A stretch of DNA of 64,000 nt from Corynebacterium sp. HMSC036D02 (GTDB lineage Bacteria; Actinomycetota; Actinomycetes; Mycobacteriales; Mycobacteriaceae): the NCBI RefSeq assembly GCF_001836165.1, contig NZ_KV827680.1, positions 1 through 64,000 of the forward strand. The letters run 5' to 3'. This document shows, one piece after another, positions 25,096-34,245 of this stretch; position 1 is the stretch's first letter, and each line of letters begins with the position of its first letter. Below the pieces are notes generated by a model that saw nothing but the letters and a program-made list of their open reading frames with translations, was not told where the DNA came from and did not search any database. The position numbers and the translations under genes were made by a program.

Positions 25096-25914
25096 GTGAA
25101 AGAATCCCTGGAACTCGATGGCCGCACCCGCACGTTTATCATCGTGGAGCCCCCTGAGCCAGGCGGGGATCTGATCCTTTTCTTCCACGGTTCGCTGCAA
25201 TCGGGCAGCGTCATGCGGAGGTTTACAGCCAATACTTTCGATGAGATGGCCCAGCGCACCGGCCGCGTCATCATCTATCCGGAGGGCGTGGACCGCCACT
25301 TCAACGATGCTCGCGGCACCTTGCCGGTCAAGGCTCGGGAGCTCGGCGTCGATGACGTCGCCTTTGCCCGCACCCTCGTGGAACTGGCTCAGAAGCGCTA
25401 CGGCACACAGCGCACGTTTGCCTGTGGCTACTCCAACGGTGGCCAGATGGTGCTGCGCCTGCTTTTCGACGCCCCCGGGCTTCTCGACGCCGCCTGTATC
25501 TTCGCCTCCACCCTCGGTTCCGGCTCCAACCACGCGCCGAGCAACCCGGATTCGGCCTACCTGCCCACCCCGGTTCTGCTCATGCACGGAACCGCTGATC
25601 CGCTCGCGCCCTATGAGGGCGGTGTTGCTGGGTTGGATGCAACCCGCACGCGCGGAAAGGTGACCTCAGCGCCCTGGACGGCCGCGCGCTTGGCACAGCT
25701 CAATGGCTTATCTGGAGAGCCGGAACTGACCCACCCCTACGAGTCAGTGAGCACCCAAACATGGGCGGGTGAGAACCCTGTGGAGCTGTGGACCATGGAG
25801 GGGACCGGGCATGTCATCCCGTCTGGCAACCAGCTCGATGCACGCCTAGGCCCCAACACCGACGCCTTTCAGGCCGCCGATGTGGTGGAAGATTTCTTCG
25901 CCCGCGTTTCTTAG
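25096..25914 (+). CDS. LpqC/PHB-depolymerase-like esterase
   Basis: The 272-residue alpha/beta hydrolase resembles the poly(3-hydroxybutyrate) depolymerase and feruloyl esterase group (LpqC-like). It has ILFFHGS as oxyanion-hole region, nucleophile Ser in GYSNGGQM, Asp in MHGTADPLAPY and His in GTGHVIPSG. No signal peptide is present in this form, so it is probably cytoplasmic. The GTG start has no Shine-Dalgarno. Substrate is unknown. Confidence 0.83.
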   Translation: MKESLELDGRTRTFIIVEPPEPGGDLILFFHGSLQSGSVMRRFTANTFDEMAQRTGRVIIYPEGVDRHFNDARGTLPVKARELGVDDVAFARTLVELAQKRYGTQRTFACGYSNGGQMVLRLLFDAPGLLDAACIFASTLGSGSNHAPSNPDSAYLPTPVLLMHGTADPLAPYEGGVAGLDATRTRGKVTSAPWTAARLAQLNGLSGEPELTHPYESVSTQTWAGENPVELWTMEGTGHVIPSGNQLDARLGPNTDAFQAADVVEDFFARVS

Positions 25915-25938
25915 CTGCAAAGTCCACACACGGCCACA

Positions 25939-26006
25939 ACTGCCCGAGTTGCCAAAGATCTGGCCAGATCTGAATCAGCGCGGAGAAGTTTGGCAGGTAG
26001 GTCAGT
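25939..26006. repeat. Hairpin element B with nested 16-bp palindrome
   Basis: Arms 25939-25956 and 25989-26006 end in TTGCCAAA and TTTGGCAGGT. Inside is AGATCTGGCCAGATCT (25956-25971), a perfect 16-bp palindrome. The outer motif and the 32-nt gap between CCAAA and TTTGG match the terminator hairpin at 31175-31249. It lies between the convergent esterase and rlmB genes and probably ends one or both transcripts. Confidence 0.65.
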
Positions 26007-26048
26007 GCCGTGTGGACGCGGCGCGTAAAGCATCAGTCCTGCCGCGCG

Positions 26049-26993
26049 CTACTGTGCGCGACGCTGCCGGGCGAACTCCGAAAGGACCGCACCGGCCGCC
26101 ACGGAGGCGTTGAGGGATTCCACCCAGTCCGTCATGGGGATGGACATGATGGCATCGCAGTTCTCGCGGACGAGGCGCGAAATGCCCTTGCCCTCAGAGC
26201 CGATGACGATGACAACGGGGTCGGTGCCACCGCTATAGGTGTCGAGTGTGTGCTCGCCTCCCGCATCGAGGCCGACGACCTGGTAGCCGGCCTTCTGGAA
26301 ATCCTGAACCGTGCGGGTCACGTTGGTCACGCGCGCTACTGGCAGGCGCGCGGCGGTGCCGGCGGAAGTACGCCAGGCCACCGCGGTGACGGAGGCGGAG
26401 CGGCGCTCCGGGATGATGACACCATGGCCGCCGAAGGCCGCGACGGAGCGGATGACTGCGCCAAGGTTGCGCGGATCGGTGATGTTATCGAGGATGACGA
26501 ACATGCCCGGCTCCTGAGCATCGCGGGCCCGATCCATCAGGTCATGAACATCAGCGTACTTATATGGCGGGATCTGCAGGCCAATGCCCTGGTGCATGCC
26601 GTTGCCGGTCATGCGATCCATCTCGTGGCGCTGGACCTCGAGAATCGGAATGTTGCGGGTGTTGCACATGGCTACTGCCTCGGACAGGCGGGCATCATTA
26701 CGCGTGCCCTGCACGATGTAGAGAGAGGTAGCAGGCACCTTGGCATGCAGGCACTCGATGACCGGGTTGCGGCCAACAACCATCTCCGCGGTTTCCTTCT
26801 GGTGACGGCCTGAGTTACGGCGCTCGCGCTCCAGCTTCGCCTTGTGCTTGGCGTGGTAGACGCGGTCCTCCGCCTTGGGCGTGGGGCCCTTGCCGGCCAA
26901 GCCCTTTCGACGCTGACCACCAGAGCCTTTGGTAGCACCCTTCTTATTCGTCTTGCGGATACCTGCGCCGCCGCGGCCATGGGTACGTGCCAT
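26049..26993 (-). CDS. rlmB: 23S rRNA (guanosine-2'-O)-methyltransferase, TrmH/SpoU family
   Basis: This 314-residue SPOUT methyltransferase probably methylates the 2'-OH of a 23S rRNA guanosine (G2251 in E. coli). A very basic N-terminal extension of about 65 residues precedes [11 protein letters not shown]. The knot motifs are [36 protein letters not shown] and [25 protein letters not shown] lies 7 nt before the ATG. The gene follows cysS by 41 bp, an arrangement common in Actinobacteria. Confidence 0.9.
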   Translation of the reverse strand: MARTHGRGGAGIRKTNKKGATKGSGGQRRKGLAGKGPTPKAEDRVYHAKHKAKLERERRNSGRHQKETAEMVVGRNPVIECLHAKVPATSLYIVQGTRNDARLSEAVAMCNTRNIPILEVQRHEMDRMTGNGMHQGIGLQIPPYKYADVHDLMDRARDAQEPGMFVILDNITDPRNLGAVIRSVAAFGGHGVIIPERRSASVTAVAWRTSAGTAARLPVARVTNVTRTVQDFQKAGYQVVGLDAGGEHTLDTYSGGTDPVVIVIGSEGKGISRLVRENCDAIMSIPMTDWVESLNASVAAGAVLSEFARQRRAQ

Positions 26994-27034
26994 AATTCTT
27001 CTCCTTTGTTGTCCTCGGCTTATGCCAAGGACGG

Positions 27035-28456
27035 TTAATCCGCCAGGGACCAGGTGGGGCCGTCGGCGGTGTCGGTAATGCTAATACCCGCGGCTGCAAG
27101 GCGGTCGCGCACGGCGTCCGCAGTAGCCCAATCCTTTTCTGCGCGGGCGGTGGTGCGACGCTCCAATTCGGCTCGGACGAGGACGTCCAGTGCCGCTTCA
27201 GCGCCGCTTTCTTCGCCACTATCTTTCCACTGTTCATCAAGTGGATCAAAGCCAAGAACCGCAGCCATAGCGCGCACAGCCCCAGCGAGGCGCTCGGCCT
27301 CCTCACGGTTGCCTTCACTGAGCGCCTTATTGCCCGCGCGCACAGTGGTGTGGATTTCCGCCAGCGCTTTCGGCACAGCGATGTCATCATTCATCGCTTC
27401 TTCGAAGGCCGGAGTCCACTCGCCCTTCTCGACGCCCTCGAACTTGCCCACGAAATCCTCGATGCGGCGGTAGCCAGCCGCAGCTTCGGTCAGCGCTGCC
27501 TCGGAGTATTCGAGGACCGAGCGGTAGTGCGCGGAACCCAGGTAGTAGCGCAGCTCCACCGGGCGGACGATCTCCAGCATGTTCGCAATAGAAAGGACGT
27601 TGCCCAAGGACTTCGACATCTTCTCACCGGCCATGGTGACCCAGTGGTTGTGCATCCAGTAGTTGGCGAACTTATCCCCCGCCGCATGGGACTGCGCGAT
27701 CTCATTTTCGTGGTGCGGGAACTGCAGGTCCAAGCCGCCGCAGTGGATATCGAATTCGCCGCCTAGGTAGTAGGTGGACATGGCGGAGCACTCCAAGTGC
27801 CAGCCCGGGCGGCCCTTGCCCCACGGGGTGGGCCAGGACGGCTCGCCCGGCTTAGCCGCCTTCCACAGCGCGAAGTCCTGCGGGCTGCGCTTGCCCACGG
27901 CATCCGACTCGCCCTGCTCCATATCCTCGACGCGGTTGCCAGACAACGCGCCATAGTCCGAGCCTTCCGTGGCATTCCACGCGGCGACATCAAAGTAGAC
28001 GGAGCCAGAATCTTCCTCTCCCCCCGCCGTGCCGTTAGGCACGGCATAAGCAAAGCCGGCATCGATCAGCCGCTGCATGTACTCCACCATCTGGGTGACA
28101 AATCCCGTCGCGCGTGGCTCCACGGAAGGGGGCAGAACGCCCAGGGTGTTATAGGCCTTGGTGAACTCACGCTCATAGGTGGATACCCACTCCCACCAAG
28201 GACGGTTATTCTCAGCAGCCTTGGTGAGGATCTTGTCATCGATATCGGTGACGTTGCGCACGAGCGCCACGTCATAGCCTTGCGCGCTAAGCCAGCGGCG
28301 CAGGATGTCGAAGGCAACGCCGGAGCGCAGGTGCCCAATGTGCGGCTGGGACTGCGGGGTGGCACCGCACAGGTAGATCGACGCGTGGCCGGGGCGAACC
28401 GGCTCGAACTCACGTTGGCTGCGGGTGGCGGTATCAAAAATGCGCAAAGTACTCAC
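27035..28456 (-). CDS. cysS: Cysteinyl-tRNA synthetase
   Basis: This class I synthetase of 473 residues charges tRNA-Cys. The HIGH motif appears as PHIGHLRSG, the zinc site includes [13 protein letters not shown] in the usual position, [15 protein letters not shown] is family-specific, and KMSKS appears as EKMSKSLGN. The start is GTG at 28456, with TAGACT 7 nt upstream (28464-28469) and no ribosome site. Confidence 0.95.
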   Translation of the reverse strand: MSTLRIFDTATRSQREFEPVRPGHASIYLCGATPQSQPHIGHLRSGVAFDILRRWLSAQGYDVALVRNVTDIDDKILTKAAENNRPWWEWVSTYEREFTKAYNTLGVLPPSVEPRATGFVTQMVEYMQRLIDAGFAYAVPNGTAGGEEDSGSVYFDVAAWNATEGSDYGALSGNRVEDMEQGESDAVGKRSPQDFALWKAAKPGEPSWPTPWGKGRPGWHLECSAMSTYYLGGEFDIHCGGLDLQFPHHENEIAQSHAAGDKFANYWMHNHWVTMAGEKMSKSLGNVLSIANMLEIVRPVELRYYLGSAHYRSVLEYSEAALTEAAAGYRRIEDFVGKFEGVEKGEWTPAFEEAMNDDIAVPKALAEIHTTVRAGNKALSEGNREEAERLAGAVRAMAAVLGFDPLDEQWKDSGEESGAEAALDVLVRAELERRTTARAEKDWATADAVRDRLAAAGISITDTADGPTWSLAD

Positions 28457-28463
28457 CCGGCCT

Positions 28464-28469
28464 AGTCTA
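28464..28469 (-). promoter_or_regulatory. -10 element of leaderless cysS promoter
   Basis: TAGACT on the minus strand ends 7 nt before the GTG start of cysS. Confidence 0.55.
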
Positions 28470-28503
28470 ATTGACTCGGGCGCGGCGGCTAGCGCGAGAC
28501 GGC

Positions 28504-28986
28504 TTAGGCGCGCCAGACCACGGCGGTTGCCACGGCAGCGCGGCCCTCCTTACGGCCGGTGAAACCGAGATGATCCGTCGTCGTCGCAGAGACGGACACT
28601 GGGGCACCGAGAATTTCGGTCAGCACGGACTCGGCTTCTTTCCGCCGCGGGCCCATCTTGGGGCTCTGTCCAACCAACTGTGCGGCGGCGTTGCCGATAA
28701 TGAAGCCTTCCTTCTCCAGCAACTCGCGGCACTCGCGCAGCAGCTGGGCACCGGAGACCCCGTCGTACTCTGGCCGGCCCACGCCGACGAAGGAGCCGAG
28801 GTCGCCGAGGTTGGAGGCGGAGAGCAGGGCGTCGACAAGCGCGTGGCTCACCACGTCACCATCGGAGTGGCCCTCGCAGCCATCCGCGTCCTCGAAGAGG
28901 AGACCTGCGATCCAGCAGGGCTTTCCGGGCTCGATCTGGTGGGCGTCGGTGGCGATTCCCACACGCGGGATAATCGGGTTAGTCAC
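28504..28986 (-). CDS. ispF: 2-C-methyl-D-erythritol 2,4-cyclodiphosphate synthase
   Basis: IspF makes the cyclodiphosphate intermediate of the non-mevalonate isoprenoid pathway. The 160-residue product contains [11 protein letters not shown] with the D-x-H metal ligands, [17 protein letters not shown], and the C-terminal [15 protein letters not shown]. The GTG start at 28986 overlaps the ispD stop by 8 bp, so ispD-ispF are translationally coupled. Confidence 0.95.
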   Translation of the reverse strand: MTNPIIPRVGIATDAHQIEPGKPCWIAGLLFEDADGCEGHSDGDVVSHALVDALLSASNLGDLGSFVGVGRPEYDGVSGAQLLRECRELLEKEGFIIGNAAAQLVGQSPKMGPRRKEAESVLTEILGAPVSVSATTTDHLGFTGRKEGRAAVATAVVWRA

Positions 28987-29740
28987 TAGGCACCTCGAAG
29001 ATGGTCGGTTCGGCCTCATCCGTCACGGCCTTGGCCAGGACGAGGTCGATGGGGGTGGTGATCTTGAAGGCGAAGGTATCTCCCTGCACGGTCTCCACGC
29101 GCTCGCCGTGCCATTCCATGAGGCTGGCGTCATCGGTGGCGACGAAGTCAGGGTCCTGCGCCCAATAGTCTAGGTTGGCGCGGCGCAGCGCAGCCAGGTC
29201 AAAACCTTGCGGCGTCTGCACGGCACGCAAGCGGGAACGGTCCGGGGTGGACAGGACCGTCTGGCCCTCCACCTCTTTGATGGTGTCCGCCACGGGAAGG
29301 ACCGGGATGACTGCGGTGGCACCGTCGAGCACGCGCTTGGCGACGCGCGCGATCATCCCCGGCGGCGTCAATGCACGGGCGGCGTCGTGGATGAGCACCA
29401 CGGCATCCTCATCCGGGATGGCCTGCAGACCCGCCCAGACGGAATCGGCGCGCTCACCCCCGCCGTGGACGATGCGCACGGGAACATCAGAATCGATGCG
29501 GTTGAGGATACTGGCGGCATAATCTTCCATGGCCGGACTGACCAGCACGATGATCTCATCAACGAATTCGGAGGTGATCATCGCCCGAACGGAGCGCTCC
29601 AAGAGGGTGCGCCCGCGCAGCTCCACGTAGGCCTTGGGAACCTCGGCCCCGAGGCGCGTCCCCTGACCGGCGGCCGCGACGAGAGCAATGACGCGGGCGG
29701 TGGAACGGGTATTAGTCTTCGTCGTCGAAGGAGAGGTCAT
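28979..29740 (-). CDS. ispD: 2-C-methyl-D-erythritol 4-phosphate cytidylyltransferase
   Basis: IspD adds CMP to methylerythritol phosphate. The product of about 253 residues has the nucleotidyltransferase motif [21 protein letters not shown], then [24 protein letters not shown] and VQTPQGFDL. The start lies inside the acidic 3' end of carD (overlap 29 bp). ATGs at 29761 and 29740 are possible and neither has a clear ribosome site, so the exact start is unsure. Confidence 0.93.
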   Translation of the reverse strand: MTSPSTTKTNTRSTARVIALVAAAGQGTRLGAEVPKAYVELRGRTLLERSVRAMITSEFVDEIIVLVSPAMEDYAASILNRIDSDVPVRIVHGGGERADSVWAGLQAIPDEDAVVLIHDAARALTPPGMIARVAKRVLDGATAVIPVLPVADTIKEVEGQTVLSTPDRSRLRAVQTPQGFDLAALRRANLDYWAQDPDFVATDDASLMEWHGERVETVQGDTFAFKITTPIDLVLAKAVTDEAEPTIFEVPSD

Positions 29741-30296
29741 CGAGATCGACGTCATTGTCAATGTCGGTGGTAATGGACTTGTCCTCCACCAGGCCGGCGG
29801 CGCGGTGGCGCTCGATGGTGGCGTTGATTTCCTCCATCATGGTGTCAGCCTTCTTCTCATCAACCGGCTTGGCAAGGGAGAGCTCACCGACCAGAATCTG
29901 GCGGGCCTTGGCCAGCATGCGCTTCTCGCCGGCGGACAGGCCGCGGTCCTGGTCGCGGCGCCACAGGTCACGCACGACTTCCGCCACCTTGTTGATATCG
30001 CCGGAGGCGAGGCGCTCCTGGTTAGCCTTGTAGCGGCGGGACCAGTTGCCGGCCTCCTCAACGTCTACTTCGCGCAGAACGGAGAAGACCTTCTCGAGGC
30101 CTTCCTTGCCCACGACATCGCGCACGCCCACCATCTCAACGTTCTTGGAAGGCACACGGACCACCAGGTCGGACTGGTTGATTTGGAGAACGAGGTATTC
30201 GAGCTCCTCGCCGCCCATCTCCCGCGTTTCAATCGCCGTAATCTTGGCGGCGCCGTGGTGGGGGTAGACGACGACCTCTCCGACCTTAAATTCCAT
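29712..30296 (-). CDS. carD: CarD family RNA polymerase-binding regulator
   Basis: CarD binds the RNA polymerase beta subunit and stabilises open complexes; it is essential in mycobacteria and controls rRNA transcription. The 194-residue protein begins [19 protein letters not shown], the CarD/TRCF Tudor-like domain, followed by the helical DNA-binding part with [22 protein letters not shown]. The C-terminal Asp-rich tail ([17 protein letters not shown]) is longer than usual. AAGGAG lies 6 nt before the ATG at 30296. Confidence 0.93.
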   Translation of the reverse strand: MEFKVGEVVVYPHHGAAKITAIETREMGGEELEYLVLQINQSDLVVRVPSKNVEMVGVRDVVGKEGLEKVFSVLREVDVEEAGNWSRRYKANQERLASGDINKVAEVVRDLWRRDQDRGLSAGEKRMLAKARQILVGELSLAKPVDEKKADTMMEEINATIERHRAAGLVEDKSITTDIDNDVDLDDLSFDDED

Positions 30297-30379
30297 TGCC
30301 ACTCCTTGTGAAGCCTTTGAGACGATGCCCATCGTGTGCGCTCGGCGTACTCTCGGTGGGCCGCATATACAGGGAGTCT

Positions 30380-30385
30380 ATTCTA
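30380..30385 (-). promoter_or_regulatory. Candidate -10 element of carD promoter
   Basis: TAGAAT on the minus strand, about 84 bp before the carD ATG, would give a leader of about 75 nt that ends in a good Shine-Dalgarno sequence. Confidence 0.4.
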
Positions 30386-30530
30386 GCACGCTGCTTTCTA
30401 CCCCTCCTCCCCCGCCCAGGTGCTGCGCACTGACTGCACTACACCACAATGGCGGCTGATATAAAGCCCGGCTACCCCCGGTCTACCCAAGGGGTTTAGC
30501 GGAAACTGTGTGCTTTCCCCCCAGAGGTAC

Positions 30531-30536
30531 TAGGCT
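30531..30536 (+). promoter_or_regulatory. Candidate -10 element for the lipoprotein gene at 30585
   Basis: TAGGCT lies 48 bp before the GTG start, leaving room for a leader with the GGAGG ribosome site. The remainder of 30297-30584 is the divergent promoter region between carD and this gene. Confidence 0.4.
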
Positions 30537-30584
30537 AAAGCGTTGATAAGCTTTGTGATCGCAATTCAATGGAGGACACTCACA

Positions 30585-31160
30585 GTGCAGTCCCTGAAGT
30601 CCGCCGCTCGCTGCGGTGCCATCATGTCAGTTACCGCCCTCTCCGCGCTGGCCTTGGCGTCCTGCTCGGCCGGTCATGTTGCGCAGACCGCGGAAAAGGT
30701 GATTGCTGTCGACGGCGCATCCGCAAGCTCCGAAGATGGCAAGGTGGCCGTACGTGACGTCACCATTCAGGTTGAGCCGGACACCGGTGAGACCTCCCTG
30801 AAGTTCGTCGCCGTTAACCAGGGCTACAAGGTTGATGACGTTACCCTCGAGTCCGTCAGCGTCGATGGCCAGGACGTCCCTCTGGAAGGCGTCGAGCCGC
30901 TTCCGCGTGATCATGCCCTCTACGCCGATTCCCAGGCGAACCTGGACCGCCTCCCCAAGGATGGCAAGGACGAAAAGATCACCTACGTGACCACCTCCCT
31001 GGAGAATGAGGACTATGGCTTTGGCGGCTCCCGCCCGGTGACCTTCACCTTCAACACCGGCACCATTGAGGTTGATGCCACCGTGTCTGCCTCCCCGCTG
31101 CAGTCCGGCAACTATGACCGCGACCCGCAGTCCACCGAGGGCTACGCCGAGAACAAGTAG
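30585..31160 (+). CDS. Lipoprotein of unknown function
   Basis: The 191-residue product starts at GTG with GGAGG 9 nt upstream. A signal sequence ends LSALALASCSAG with the lipobox Cys, so the protein is probably membrane-anchored outside the cell. The mature part has a beta-rich composition, with EPDTGETSLKFVAVNQGYKVDDVTL suggesting an immunoglobulin-like or DUF-type sandwich, but I cannot name the family. It ends before a strong terminator. Its conserved position between carD and radA is the best clue to vertical inheritance. Confidence 0.8.
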   Translation: MQSLKSAARCGAIMSVTALSALALASCSAGHVAQTAEKVIAVDGASASSEDGKVAVRDVTIQVEPDTGETSLKFVAVNQGYKVDDVTLESVSVDGQDVPLEGVEPLPRDHALYADSQANLDRLPKDGKDEKITYVTTSLENEDYGFGGSRPVTFTFNTGTIEVDATVSASPLQSGNYDRDPQSTEGYAENK

Positions 31161-31174
31161 GCCTTTTCTTCATA

Positions 31175-31249
31175 GAAACCGCCCCAGCTGCCAAAGTTGC
31201 AGCCCGCGATTCAAAGTTCCGGGAAAACTTTGGCAGGTGGGGCGGTTTC
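31175..31249 (+). terminator. Strong terminator hairpin (element A)
   Basis: Arms 31175-31198 and 31226-31249 pair over 24 bp with one mismatch and are followed by TTTTACGTTTTTAC. The inner arms contain CTGCCAAA and TTTGGCAGGT, the same motif and spacing as the element at 25939-26006. It lies 14 bp after the lipoprotein stop. The next 114 bp hold the radA promoter and nothing else I see. Confidence 0.85.
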
Positions 31250-31350
31250 TTTTACGTTTTTACATAGCGTTAAGAGAGAGAAGAAGAGCCGTCCCGCGGT
31301 ACATGGCCTGCACCGTCCTGCAGGCTGACGTCGATGTCCACGCGGCTTAC

Positions 31351-31356
31351 TAGAGT
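31351..31356 (+). promoter_or_regulatory. -10 element of leaderless radA promoter
   Basis: TAGAGT ends 7 nt before the radA ATG at 31364. Confidence 0.55.
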
Positions 31357-31363
31357 GAGAAGC

Positions 31364-32746
31364 ATGGCAAAAAAGGTTCGTCCCGTCCACACCTGCTCCG
31401 AGTGTGGCTTCGTCTCCCCCAAGTGGCTTGGCCGCTGCCCCGAGTGCGGCTCTTGGGGAACGCTTCAGGAAACCGCGGCGGCAGAGAGCGGTACTGCTGC
31501 CCAAGCTGCGGTGTCTGGGCGCCGTCCCACAGGCCTAACACCGACGAGCCCGGCGGTGCCGATAACCAAAGTGGGCGCGTCAGCAACGAAGGCCATCAAT
31601 ACCGGCATTGGGGAGCTTGACCGAGTCTTGGGCCGCGGCATCGTCCCCGGTTCGGTGGTGCTCATGGCGGGTGAGCCGGGAGTCGGCAAATCCACACTCC
31701 TGCTTGAAGTCGCTTCCCGCTGGGCGCAGCTAGGACGCACTGCACTTTATTCCACCGCAGAAGAATCCGCCGGGCAGGTCCGCGCCCGCGCTGAACGCAC
31801 AGGGGCTTTGCACGAGACGCTCTACCTCGCGGCTGAGTCGAACCTCGACGTTGTCTTTGGGCACGTGGAGCAGCTCAAACCCAGCCTGCTCATCGTGGAC
31901 TCCGTTCAAACCATGCACGCCGCCGGAGTCGAAGGCGTGGCCGGCGGCGTGGCGCAGTCGCGCGCGGTGACCGCTGCCCTGACCACGCTGGCCAAAACCA
32001 CCGGCATCCCCATCCTCCTCGTCGGGCACGTGACTAAAGACGGCAACGTCGCCGGCCCGCGCGTGCTTGAGCACCTCGTGGACGTCGTCCTGAATTTTGA
32101 AGGTGACCGTCAATCCTCCCTGCGCCTTCTCCGGGGCCTGAAGAACCGCTTCGGTGCCACCGATGAGATGGGTTGCTTCGAGCAAACTGCGGCCGGTATT
32201 CGGGAGGTCGCGGATCCTTCTGGCCTCTTCCTCTCCCACCGCGGCAGCACCCCGGATGGCTCGGCGGTGACCGTCGCCATGGATGGTGTGCGCCCGATTC
32301 TGGCTGAGGTCCAGGCTCTCACCGTAGATCCAGTGGCGAAGAACCCGCGGCGCGTGGTGACGGGGCTTGATGCCAACCGCGTTCCCATGGTGCTCGCGGT
32401 GTTGCAGGCCCGCGCGGGCGAACGCACCAATGACAAGGATGCCTATGTGGCCACGGTGGGCGGCATGAAGATTCAGGAACCGGCAACGGACCTTGCAGTG
32501 GCCCTTGCCACGTGGTCCTCCTTGCACGAGCGGCCTTTGCCGCCGAAGACCGTGGTCATTGGGGAGGTTGGCCTCGCCGGCGAGGTGCGCCGCGTGCCCA
32601 ACTTAGACCGCCGTTTGGCGGAAGCTACCCGCTTGGGTTACCGCTACGCCATCGTCCCGCCCGGAAAGGTGGAGGTCAGCGGGGGCATGCAGGTGCGCCA
32701 GGCAGCGACGCTAAGCGAAGCAATCGCTGCGCTTAAAGCAGATTGA
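31364..32746 (+). CDS. radA: DNA repair protein RadA
   Basis: RadA (Sms) is a RecA-like branch-migration ATPase in recombinational repair. The 460-residue protein has an N-terminal zinc finger (CSECGF and CPECGSWGT), Walker A GEPGVGKST near 100, the RadA-specific LKNRFGATDEMG motif and a C-terminal Lon-like domain with GEVGLAGEVRRV. Leaderless start at 31364. The 3' end overlaps the convergent membrane-protein gene by 14 bp. Confidence 0.95.
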   Translation: MAKKVRPVHTCSECGFVSPKWLGRCPECGSWGTLQETAAAESGTAAQAAVSGRRPTGLTPTSPAVPITKVGASATKAINTGIGELDRVLGRGIVPGSVVLMAGEPGVGKSTLLLEVASRWAQLGRTALYSTAEESAGQVRARAERTGALHETLYLAAESNLDVVFGHVEQLKPSLLIVDSVQTMHAAGVEGVAGGVAQSRAVTAALTTLAKTTGIPILLVGHVTKDGNVAGPRVLEHLVDVVLNFEGDRQSSLRLLRGLKNRFGATDEMGCFEQTAAGIREVADPSGLFLSHRGSTPDGSAVTVAMDGVRPILAEVQALTVDPVAKNPRRVVTGLDANRVPMVLAVLQARAGERTNDKDAYVATVGGMKIQEPATDLAVALATWSSLHERPLPPKTVVIGEVGLAGEVRRVPNLDRRLAEATRLGYRYAIVPPGKVEVSGGMQVRQAATLSEAIAALKAD

Positions 32747-33473
32747 AGGGGAGCGCCGGGGAGTAGTTCTCACCGATGACGGAGTGCAAGAAATAAGCAC
32801 CTGGCTCAGCGTCCTCGCGGTCGGTGCACTTGCCTGGCTCGGAGCGCTTACGGGACCAATCCGCTTGGAAGTAGCGGGTCTCACCGGATTTGAAGGTCTG
32901 CTTGCCGGTTTCCACCGAGGCATAGCAATCGGTATCGGCCCACACGCGCTCGTTAGAGCCCATCTTGTAAACCTCGAAGCGCAGCTGTTCCTCATCCAGA
33001 TCGATGGAGCAATCTGCCGTCGTCGGGTTAAAGACCTCCAAGTAGAAGGTCGGCATCTTATCGGCCGGAACGCTGTCCTCGTTAGTCTTGGCCAGCACCT
33101 TGAGGTCTTGGAGGGAACACGTCTTCTTGGTGGGATCGACGGTCAACTCCCCCGGCTTCGCCTCAGACGATGGCGCTTCCTTGTCCTGCTCGCCTTCCTT
33201 CGGCTCAGCAGATTCCGAGGCTTCAGCGGATCCCTCGGCCGCGGTGGACTCGGTTGTCTCGACCGGCGAGGTGGTTTCCTTCGAAGGTGCCAAGGTATCC
33301 GAAGCCGCTGCCTGCTGCGATTCCGTTCCCGGTTCCTCCGAACCGCTAAAAAGCGCGGTGGCAGCCCAAATAAGAACGATCACGAGTACCAAGATCGCCA
33401 CGAGCGCGGCGACGCGACGGCGCACATAGATCTCTCGCGGCAGCTGCTTCGGGGTACGGGATGGCTCAGTCAC
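32733..33473 (-). CDS. Membrane-anchored protein with extracellular domain, unknown function
   Basis: The 246-residue product has a short basic cytoplasmic N-terminus, one membrane segment (about 20-42, ALVAILVLVIVLIWAATALF), a Ser/Glu/Ala-rich linker to about 110, and a C-terminal extracellular domain with four Cys residues (in CSLQDLKVL, DCSIDLDE, TDCYASVE and GKCTDRE) that could form disulphides. No family name is certain. The GTG start at 33473 has TAAACT 7 nt upstream (33481-33486). The end overlaps radA. Confidence 0.8.
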   Translation of the reverse strand: MTEPSRTPKQLPREIYVRRRVAALVAILVLVIVLIWAATALFSGSEEPGTESQQAAASDTLAPSKETTSPVETTESTAAEGSAEASESAEPKEGEQDKEAPSSEAKPGELTVDPTKKTCSLQDLKVLAKTNEDSVPADKMPTFYLEVFNPTTADCSIDLDEEQLRFEVYKMGSNERVWADTDCYASVETGKQTFKSGETRYFQADWSRKRSEPGKCTDREDAEPGAYFLHSVIGENYSPALPFNLL

Positions 33474-33480
33474 AGCTCTT

Positions 33481-33486
33481 AGTTTA
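33481..33486 (-). promoter_or_regulatory. -10 element for the membrane protein at 32733
   Basis: TAAACT on the minus strand ends 7 nt before the GTG at 33473. Confidence 0.5.
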
Positions 33487-33580
33487 AGGGGACCGAAGCC
33501 TAACCCGGGCCAGCCCGGGGCCGCGTGTCTTGAGCAGCAGCTTCTATGCACTCACCCGAGTAACCGGGTGAGTACAACGG

Positions 33581-34204
33581 TTACTTCACGCCGTGTAGGA
33601 CGACGGTTTCCACGCTAGAATCCTCAAGGAGGTAGCGCAGGCCGACGATGCCGAGCGTGCCGGCGTCGAGAAGCCGGCGTGCAGCCGGAATATCGGAGAT
33701 GATCTGGGAAACCACCTGCGCGGTGTTTTCGCGCTCGAAGTCAGCGCACTCTTCGCGGCCATCGCGCTTGGCCACCAGCGAGGCCGCGGCAACTTGCTCG
33801 ATGATCGGGCGCTGCAGGCCCGTGGGTAATTCGCCACCATCCAGGAAGGCCTTAGCCGCGCCCACTGCACCGCAGGACTGATGCCCCATGACAACGAGCA
33901 GGTTGGCGTGGAGGTTTTCTAAGGCGTAATCCAGCGAGGCCATCACCGCGCTGTCCAAAATGTGGCCCGCGGTGCGGATAACGAAGGCATCGCCGAAACC
34001 AATGTTGAACACGTGCTCGATCGGCGCGCGGGAATCGGAACAGGCCAACACGATGACGCGCGGATCCTGGCCCTGGGTCAGGCCAGCGCGCAGCTTCGCG
34101 TCCTGGTTAACGGCGATGAGGTTGCCCGTAACCAGGCGATGGTTACCTTCCTGGAGGGCTTCCCACACCTTCTGTGGATTTTGAGGAACTTTTGCTAGAG
34201 GCAT
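33581..34204 (-). CDS. Beta-class carbonic anhydrase
   Basis: This 207-residue zinc enzyme interconverts CO2 and bicarbonate, supplying bicarbonate to carboxylases in this anaplerosis-dependent genus. Zinc ligands are Cys55 (in ACSDSRAP with Asp57/Arg59), His108 and Cys111 (in GHQSCGAV). TAAGCT lies 7 nt before the ATG (34212-34217). It is divergent from mutY with about 40 bp between starts. Confidence 0.93.
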   Translation of the reverse strand: MPLAKVPQNPQKVWEALQEGNHRLVTGNLIAVNQDAKLRAGLTQGQDPRVIVLACSDSRAPIEHVFNIGFGDAFVIRTAGHILDSAVMASLDYALENLHANLLVVMGHQSCGAVGAAKAFLDGGELPTGLQRPIIEQVAAASLVAKRDGREECADFERENTAQVVSQIISDIPAARRLLDAGTLGIVGLRYLLEDSSVETVVLHGVK

Positions 34205-34211
34205 GTTTCTT

Positions 34212-34217
34212 AGCTTA
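34212..34217 (-). promoter_or_regulatory. -10 element of leaderless carbonic anhydrase promoter
   Basis: TAAGCT on the minus strand ends 7 nt before the ATG at 34204. Confidence 0.5.
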
Positions 34218-34245
34218 GCCCTCAGAGCCCTACACTGAGGTGCCT

